Shown in pieces: positions 56,688 to 64,000 of a stretch of 64,000 nucleotides of DNA. Position numbers and translations under genes: made by a program. The DNA comes from Gonapodya prolifera JEL478 (lineage: Eukaryota > Monoblepharomycota > Monoblepharidomycetes > Monoblepharidales > Gonapodyaceae). The stretch is from assembly GCA_001574975.1 (NCBI GenBank), contig KQ965772.1, forward strand, positions 63,918 through 127,917, written 5' to 3'. Below the pieces are notes generated by a model. It was given only the letters and a program-made list of their open reading frames with translations, did not search any database and was not told the origin of the DNA. Each line of letters starts with the position of its first letter. The stretch's first letter is position 1.

Positions 56688-59600
56688 ATGGGGGACTCAA
56701 AGCCAGCAATCAGCACGTTCCCCTTGGACGGACTGCTCCCGAAGGAAGAGACGCAGGCTGCGGCGTTCATTCAGAAGAACCCGACGTTCGATGGCAGGTC
56801 GGTGAGCCAGTGTTGATGTGGTTGCGCAATATTCATTCACCTGCACGATTGAATTATCTTCAGGGGAACTATAATCGCAATGTAAATTCCGTCTTTTGCG
56901 TATCCACTGTCGTTGAAAACATCTGACTTTTTGATCAATCGCACATACCAGCCTCGACACCGGGGTGGATCCAGCCGCCCCAGGTCTCACACTCACCTCC
57001 CATGGAAACCCCAAAATAATTGACGTCGTTGACTGCTCAGGGTTCGTATGTTCTCTCATTTCTTCCAACAGACGTGGAAACCCACATTACCTTCCAGTTC
57101 CGGCGACGTCGTTATGCGAGCCCCGGTGACACCCGCCGCAGGCGGCCCACCCACACTAGTATCTACCGCAACCTCTCGCAAACTTCTCCTGGACCCCTCA
57201 TGGGTCATCGACGGGGCCACTTTCCGCCTGGGTGCCAAAGCTGCCTCGGACCTCTTCCCCAAGCCCGTCCTCGACCGCGTCCAGAAGGCCCGCAAGCGAG
57301 CGTGGGAGGTTGCACAAGGAAACGTTCTGGCGGCTGCCGTTGGGGATCTCGATAAGTTTGGGAACGGAGGCGGTGCCGGGACTACGGCTGATGATGATGG
57401 AGGTGAGGAGAAGGACAAGTGGAAGCAGGAACTCAAAGCAAGGGTCGACGTCCTCAAGGACATGGGCAAGAATTACGCCGACCCTGGCGACATCTACGTA
57501 CGTTCCCGCATCATCACTTCTCTTGCCCTCTTTCAAATACCCCGAACTGCTCACAATTCCACCTTCAGGACGTCCTCCTCGTCACCCCACCCTCTGGATC
57601 CCCCTTCGTCGTCGTGGATACGTCTCTGACGGGTGACCTCCGTAAAGCCATCCCCCTCACGGACTACGCCGAGTCCCGCGCGTGGTCGAAGTTTGGCGAT
57701 TTTGACCTACTTACTTATTCGATCAAGATCTTCGACGGGGGGGATCGAGTGTCGATTGTCACACTCGCTGGGTCGCATGGTGAGTTTGTTTACTCCGTTT
57801 CTCACCTCCAGCTCAACTCACACTGGCCATGTCAGGAACCCACGTCGCTTCCATCTCCTCATCTCACCACGCCGCCGTCCCCACCACATCCGGCGTCGCA
57901 CCCGGCTCCCAACTCGTCTCACTCAAGATCGGCGACACCCGTCTAGGATCCATGGAAACGGGTCTTGCATTGTCCAGAGCCGCAACCTACCTCGCCAAAA
58001 CGCACCCATTCGGAAAAGTGCACGTGTCCAATATGAGCTATGGCGAGGGGTCTAGCTCAGTGAAGGGATGCTTTGGAGATAGGGTGACGGAATGGGTGGT
58101 GAATAGGGCCGGTGGGGTGTTCGTCAGTAGTGCGGGGAATGCCGGGCCAGGTGAGTTTGTGGCTCCAGAGTTGTCGGCTGAACATCCGCCGAAACCACAT
58201 TCTTTGCGCACGTTAGGTGTTGGGACGGTCGGAGCCCCTGGCGGAATGGCCTCCGGCATGATCGGTGTCGGCGCATGTATGCACTCCTTCGCAATTTCCC
58301 TCCCCTCCCCTCTCCTTCCCACTAATCCCACCTTTTTCAAGACGTCACTTCGTCACTTCAATCTCCTTCCTACTCCCTCATCGAGCCCGTCCCCGAACGC
58401 CCCTACACATGGTCCTCCCGTGGACCGGCGTTTGACGGGTGGCAGGGTGTGAGCGTGTATGCCCCTGGCGGGGCGGTGGCGGAAGTGCCGAGATATTCGC
58501 TGGGTAAGAGAATCCTGGGGATTCGCGTATGCTTGTCCGACTCTCATGGTTCCCTCCTCTGCTTTTGAAACACGTGCATAGCGCCAACGCAACTGTAAGT
58601 CCACGAAAACTCACGGCAGTCGTTTTGAAACGACTCATTTTTAATCTTGCAGAATGAACGGAACGTCCATGGCAAGCCCCAACGCTGCCGGATGTGTCAG
58701 CCTTCTCATCTCGTAAGCTTCGGGTTTGCCATGCCAGACCCACCGCCTGCGAAACATCGTCCAACCCTCTCCCCTTTCATCTTCCAACAGCGCTCTCTTA
58801 TCCTCCAATATGCCCTACTCCCCCTATACCATTCGTCGCGCTCTCGAAAATACGGGTAAGGATATTGCCGACCCGCAGGGGGTGACATTCGTCCAGGTCC
58901 AGCGGGCGTGGGAGTGGCTTGTGGAGAGCCGGAAGAGGAATGGCGGGGGAAGGTGGGATGTGGAGTATGAAGTGAGTCGTGGGCCATTTGGGTGTGCTAT
59001 TTGTCGCAGAACACTTCAACGTCGGTCGTTTAGGTCACGTTCCCTGAACTTCCACTCTCACCACGGGGGATCTACTTGCGCGAATCGATCTCGACAGGTC
59101 GGATTCTGCAGACGTCGTGCGATGTCCGACCAAAGTTCCCCAACGAGGAGAACGGAGATCAGGAAAGAAAGGTATGTGTCATTTTACCTACTTCACCATT
59201 CGCCATAACTCACCTGACACGGCGGTGAAGCTCGCGCTGGAAGTGCAACTGGAGCTGTCGACCACCGCAGCGTGGGTGCAAGCGCCCAAGAACGTTCTTC
59301 TCAATCACGGAGGGAAGGTATGACCGCTGCGATCTCGCGTATTTTGACATGGAACTTACATCCAGCTCCGGGTCGGAAGACATTTAATATCCGGGTTGAC
59401 CCGTCGGGTCTTGCTCCCGGCCTTCACTGTGCCTTCGTCCTCGCCCACGATACATCTTCGCCCGATCTCGGACCCTTGTTCAGAGTACCAATCACTATAT
59501 GCAAGCCACACCCGCCTAGCGTGGATAATAGGTACCAGTGGCCGGCGATGAACTTTGGACCAGGACATGTCGAACGACTGTTCGTCGAGCCCCCCCAGGG

Positions 59601-61840
59601 CGCCAATTTCGCGATTCTCACAGTGAAAAGTGTTGGGCGCGACACGATGGCGCGGTTTACGGTGCAGATTATTCAGGTATTGCCAGTAAGTTTCGGGTGG
59701 TTCTGCTTGCTCAGTCCTGCACAGTTTATGATTTTGGGATTCCATTTTGTCGCAGCAAACCCGGTACGCGAAAACAGAACAGGAGTATACGATTGCCCTC
59801 TCCTCAACGTCATCGGACTCTCCCACTGACCTGCAGACGGTCCGCATGGCCTTCCGTGTCATTCCTGGTGTCGTAATGGAAATCTGCCTCGCACAGTTTT
59901 GGAGCCAGGCTGGTGCATCCACCGTCTCTGTAGAGGTCGAATTTCACGGAATTCAAGTGACTGGGTCCTTGGCTGGATCTGGGAACAGTGCTGGATCCGT
60001 TGGAGGTTCCGGATTGGGAGCCAGCGGGCTGTACCTCAACGGTGGCGATGGCTTTGGAAGTTTGGAAGTGTTTGCACCTTTGCGAAAGGAGAGTTTCGCT
60101 TTTGGTGTAAGCTTCGGTAAGTGAAACTTGAAAGTGATTCAACGTCTCCACCTTGCTAATTGATTCTCCAGATATTATTCGACGCGTGTACCGTCCCACC
60201 GAGTACCATATTTCGCCTCTTGCCTCTCGTGATGTCCTCCCCAACGGCAGTCAAGCTTCGTCGCTCACTCTGACCTACGAATTCAAACTTTTTGATTCAA
60301 CAACTGTGACCCCGCGATTGCCATTTATCACGAATCAGCTTTACGAGAGTCCGTTCGAAGGATTTTTGTTGCTTATTTACGACAGCGGGAAGAAGGTGAG
60401 TATCGTTCAAGTCCGATGAACTTGGAATCGGTGTACTAATGGATTCCGATGTAATAGGTTGTTGGAACCCAGGACATCTACCCGAAATCACTAAAACTGG
60501 ACAGGGGGGAGTATACAATTCGTTGTCAGGTGGGTGTGGATTTCTTTGACGGGATAAACATGATTTTAAGCATCGCATCCACTCCACAAAGATTGTCGCC
60601 GCATCAACAGAAACGCTTGAGCGACATTCATCCGCTACACTTGTTCTGGATTGTAAGATGGGGAAAGATTTATCTCTTCCCGTATACCCGACGGCACAAG
60701 ATGCGTTAATTGGAGGCAAGTCGGGCTACGGATCCAAAGTTCTTCAACTCGGCGAGAGAAGGGCGATATTTTGGACGGCCGTTGATGCTCCGAAGGAAAC
60801 CAACCCTGGCGATCTTCTGGTTGGAGAGCTCAAGTGCTACGGTGGTAGTGCCTCCGGAAACGGTGTTGATAAGATCGACGGAGGTCTAGGAAGCGTATCA
60901 TACCTCGGTACGTTTCGTTGCGAGTGGGGACGTGAAACCATCGATACAAGCTGAAATCGGGTTTGTCGCAGTTCCCCCCGCCAAAAACAAGGAATCGGAG
61001 AATGACAACAAGTCCCGGGCGAAAGACAAACGACCTGACGAAGCCACGCAACTTGCCGAAGGAATTCGTGATCTGGAAATAGGTGCCCTGAAAAAGCTAC
61101 CCGACGATAAGCGATCGGAGGTCATGACCCGCCTAGAAGCACAGTTCCCAGACTTTCTACCGCTGCTTCAGGCGAAACTGGATGTGTACTCGACGGCTGC
61201 TTTGACTCGCGTTGCTGAGACTTGTACAGAGCTCCTTGAACAGTGCGACAAACTTATTGCGGTCGCGAACGGCACAGCGAAGTCGGGTCAGAACGAGCTC
61301 GCCTTGTATTATGCTGGGAAACCGGATACATCCAGTGCTTCTGCGAAAGAATTGAAAAAGGAAATGGAAAAGCGGAAAGATGCTGTAGTCTTTGCCCTTC
61401 TGGTCAAGCTGAAGGTTTATTCGGAGTTAGCGAGCCAAGTGAAGGCATCGGTCTCAGAAAGTAGCGGCGATGCGAACACGAAGCTGAAGGAAGCAGTCAA
61501 TGCCCTCGACGCAGCATATGCCGAGTACTCCAAATGGGCGAGCGCTGGCGGAACGAGCGACGCTACTCCCGAAAAAGATGAGAATCTCCTCAGAATTTAC
61601 GTTCGCAGAGAACGCCTGGCGGGACGATTTGGAAATGCCCTGAAGGCAATCAACAAATTTCTCTCCGACCCTCCTGTTGGAGAGTTGACGAGATCTGGGA
61701 ACACATCTACTGGAACGCTTGCACAGGTTTACACTTTGAGAACCGAAGTGCTTCGGGATCTTGGTTGGGACGTTTGGGTCGAATATGACAAATCTTGGCG
61801 CGCTATAAAATGGCCCGCGGAGTTTGCTTTAATCAATTAA
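56688..61840 (+). CDS. Tripeptidyl peptidase II (subtilisin-family, S8)
   Basis: Giant cytosolic exopeptidase that trims tripeptides from proteasome products. The ATG at 56688 gives [27 protein letters not shown]. An 18-base microexon (56864-56881) and the exon from 56952 complete [18 protein letters not shown], which holds the catalytic Asp. The catalytic His lies in GSHGTHVASI (split by an intron at 57780-57836), the oxyanion Asn in VSSAGNAGP, and the Ser in [20 protein letters not shown] (about 58653-58711). Long TPPII-specific C-terminal regions follow: [54 protein letters not shown] and [11 protein letters not shown]-like [20 protein letters not shown]. It ends [26 protein letters not shown] at TAA 61838-61840. 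About 20 exons, no lesion. The last exon alone is ~900 bases. Family length (~1200-1300 residues) fits. Confidence 0.93.
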
Positions 61841-62144
61841 CGAAGTAAGATGACTTCATTGCAATGAATTATGATGCTTCGTGCAAGCTACAAATGTCCC
61901 CTAATCGGGATTCTATTCACATTTTCGATTCTATTCACATTTTCTGGTGCAAAATCTTCATTCGGGAGCTTGGCTAGAATCATAGACTTGTTTGAACGGT
62001 ACTGGACTTCTCTCAGATGCGACTGTATTGGTGGTAGCGCAAAGATACGCATGAGCTCCCAACTTTGCTTACACCAAGCATTCGGATCTGCATCGCTGGT
62101 GTCCGTGGCGTGGTCTGGCGCATGACGCTCACGCGAAACTGGGT
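61841..62144. other. Convergent spacer between TPPII and the PFK relic
   Basis: 304 bases. Contains a short imperfect direct repeat, GATTCTATTCACATTTTC, twice around 61909-61943. No gene. Confidence 0.45.
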
Positions 62145-64000
62145 CTAATTTTCCAATCCATGAACGCTCCCCCAATCTGTCTCCTTCGCCAATTCAATGA
62201 CAGATGTGAAGCGCATTTGATCTCTTCGAATTCCCACTACTACGACCTCGTTTAATCCTGTTCCGATTTCGCGTTCGAGCCATGAAATGTCAGTAGCAGT
62301 CATTCTCACTGCTCTCACGCTGTCAAGTGAGCTAGGCGCTCACCCATGTTGAAGGTGTCCCAGGACAGCCACTCTCACATCAAATAACCCTTGCCCTTCC
62401 CGATTCAGAATACTTGCGACTGACTGTGTTGTGAACGCAGTTCCGCCAGCTTTCTCGTTTCTAATGATGAGTCGTCCTGCTTGTGGCTGCGTAAGAGAGC
62501 GTTCACGGATATACCTAACATGAAGATCAATGGGAAGTGCAGTTGCACCAAAATATGCCAAATCACGTAAAGCTCTTCCTTGCATGGACGAAAGGAAGGT
62601 AACATCACTGTACAGAGTTCGTAAGGAGGGCTCGTGCACTGGAGTGAACGCTGTCATCGCTCCAGCTGCCAGACCTGACGTGGTTGCCAGGTATCCTGAT
62701 TCGCCATACATGACTCTCACGACAAAGACTCGTCGAGGATTTGAACCCGCACTCTGCATGAGTCCTGTCCGTCGCTTCGATCATAGAATTCAGAGCAGTG
62801 TCAGATCCTATCGAGAACTCTCTTCCTGGAACGTTGTTCGAGATCTGACGACTAAAGATGTCACAAGCTCACGATATGCAAAACAGAATATGTGGACTTA
62901 CCGTCGCTGGGATCAAAATGATTGTATACCAACATCCACCGTTTTCAGTGCAGCCGATGCGGCAAATCCTTCGAAGCCGCCGACGATCATCAACCCGTCG
63001 AGTCGCTGCTGTTTTATAGCGTTTTTGATGGCTAATGCATCCATAGCCCTTCTTCGAGAGTTGGAACCTCTACCATGGAGCTCAGCAAGGCTAGGATGGT
63101 CCTGACTCGCGCCCAGCTTGCTGCCACCAATTGTCGCCCAGTCGTGAACTTCCTCCCAGCGTAGTGCTCGGATCTTACCCTCTAGAAGACCAGGAAAATT
63201 GTCCTAGACTCGAAGCGCGACATGCCAACGGTTCAGAAGAAGTCTGACAGCGGTTCGTGTGCCTTGATTCATCCCACCAGCTGGAGCGCCGCAGTTTGGG
63301 ATCGCGAAACGGAGGCTCTGGACATAGTCAGCCATCAAAGTAATTAGGCAGTTTAACCTTTGTGTGGAGGCTTTGTATATTATGCACTCACTTTCGCGGG
63401 AGCACTCGGAAGTTTGTGGACTGCTGCAACCGAAGTTGATTTCAAGTCATCTTTTTCCTTGAGAGCGGTGTCGACCAGCTAAATGAGACGTGTTAAATCA
63501 TATTAAGGTAGTTGAATCACTATTCAAGAGCTTACCACTGCCAGACTTCATTGAAATCGGGGTATCAACAGATCCATCACCCTTCCGAAATCTTTCTTCT
63601 TGATTGCGTCTGCTCCTGCCATTGTCTTGAACGTGACAGCATTAAAAAGGTTGAGAAACAATCACGATAGGTCACGGTGGCTGCAATACTTACTAAAGCC
63701 ACAGCCTCCTGGGGTGGCACTTTTGTGATTTCGTTGTGTGAAATGCCGATCATGAAACTTGGCATGTCTGCCGGACCATTTATACCACTAATCATGGCAT
63801 CGATGGCCGCCTGCGCCTGAAGCGGTGCCTAAAAACAGAAGCGAAACGCAACATGAGATCTCCGACCGTGATTACATATTGATCGATCTCCAACGTAAAC
63901 CTTATAAGCCAACGATCCCAGAAACACGTCACTCCCCTGCGTCTGCCAGTCATCCGAAGCTTTTCTCTGACAAGATTCGCTCAGTGACGGAGGCGCTCGG
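62145..64000 (-). pseudogene. 6-phosphofructokinase relic (C-terminal two-thirds, runs off the window)
   Basis: Fungal-type ATP-PFK order is preserved, reading leftward. GSDVFLGSLAYK and AAIDAMISGINGPADMPSFM IGISHNEITKVPPQEAVA mark the end of the N half. ALKEKDDLKSTSVAAVHKLP is the linker. FAIPNCGAPAGGMNQGTRTA starts the C half, followed by DNFPGLLEGKIRALRWEEVH, LDGLMIVGGFEGF, IILIPATISNNVPGREFSIG, RRVFVVRVMYGESGYLATTS and LFDVRVAVLGHLQHG. Lesions: TAG at 63204-63206 (before DNFPGLL); a frameshift near 62935 between the GGFEGF and ILIPAT parts; a one-base excess near 62760 before QSAGSNPRRVF; and TGA at 62340-62342 where the family has the second Gly of QxGG, with APSSLDSVRAVRM continuing in the same frame. 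The final stop is at 62145-62147. Introns between segments still have good sites, so decay is fairly recent. A functional PFK must exist elsewhere. Confidence 0.82.

Noticed and set aside
62340-62342. Programmed readthrough or reassigned TGA in the PFK gene
   Set aside because: The same gene also has an in-frame TAG and two frameshifts, and other genes in the window end normally at TAA, TAG and TGA, so simple decay explains it better.
1-64000. CRISPR array, bacterial operons or ribosome-binding sites
   Set aside because: Spliced eukaryotic genes throughout; no short regularly spaced repeats of CRISPR type.

Overview
This is nuclear DNA from a fungus, most likely a zoosporic (chytrid-type) one. 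Nearly every gene is broken by short GT-AG introns of about 37-70 bases. The recognisable products are typical fungal or eukaryotic proteins: SWAP-type splicing factor, GET4, tripeptidyl peptidase II, Dal5-type transporter, fungal phosphofructokinase and Agd3-type polysaccharide deacetylases. A double-Cache transmembrane sensor of the kind seen in zoosporic fungi points to an early-diverging lineage; that placement is inference. Bounds given for spliced genes run from first to last coding base and include introns. Starts were checked for a real ATG by eye.

Layout. 0-13 kb is ordinary gene-dense DNA: the N-terminal part of a catalase-peroxidase (-), a double-Cache membrane receptor without an output domain (-), a SWAP/SURP splicing regulator (-) that shares a very short promoter with an F-box/repeat protein (+), an F-box/Cys-rich protein (+), and GET4 (-) divergent from an unknown gene (+). 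14.9-19.8 kb is a foreign-looking, AT-richer block holding a spliced hAT transposase. 20.1-23.6 kb is a head-to-head pair of F-box paralogues, each with a different lesion inside the F-box. 24.8-27.9 kb is a family-2 glycosyltransferase (+). 28.3-29.7 kb is another F-box gene (-). 29.7-40.3 kb is mostly gene-poor: a tRNA-derived SINE-like element, two families of diverged tandem repeats (about 430 and about 550-620 bases), and one MFS transporter (-).

40.4-51.9 kb holds a crotonase-fold protein (+), two tandem Agd3-like (CE18) secreted deacetylases with Thr-rich tails and a matching four-Cys end (+), and a MOSC-domain gene with broken frames (+). 52.0-56.5 kb is a tandem triplet of decayed genes with an F-box-like start and a zinc-ribbon end (-). 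These diverge from tripeptidyl peptidase II (+, 56.7-61.8 kb). The right edge is a phosphofructokinase relic (-) with two in-frame stops and two frameshifts.

The main theme is mixed. Single-copy housekeeping genes read through cleanly once spliced, while the multicopy F-box families, the MOSC gene and the second-copy-like PFK are decaying. Because the housekeeping genes are intact, the lesions are unlikely to be general sequencing error. At least eight F-box-like genes or relics lie in 64 kb.
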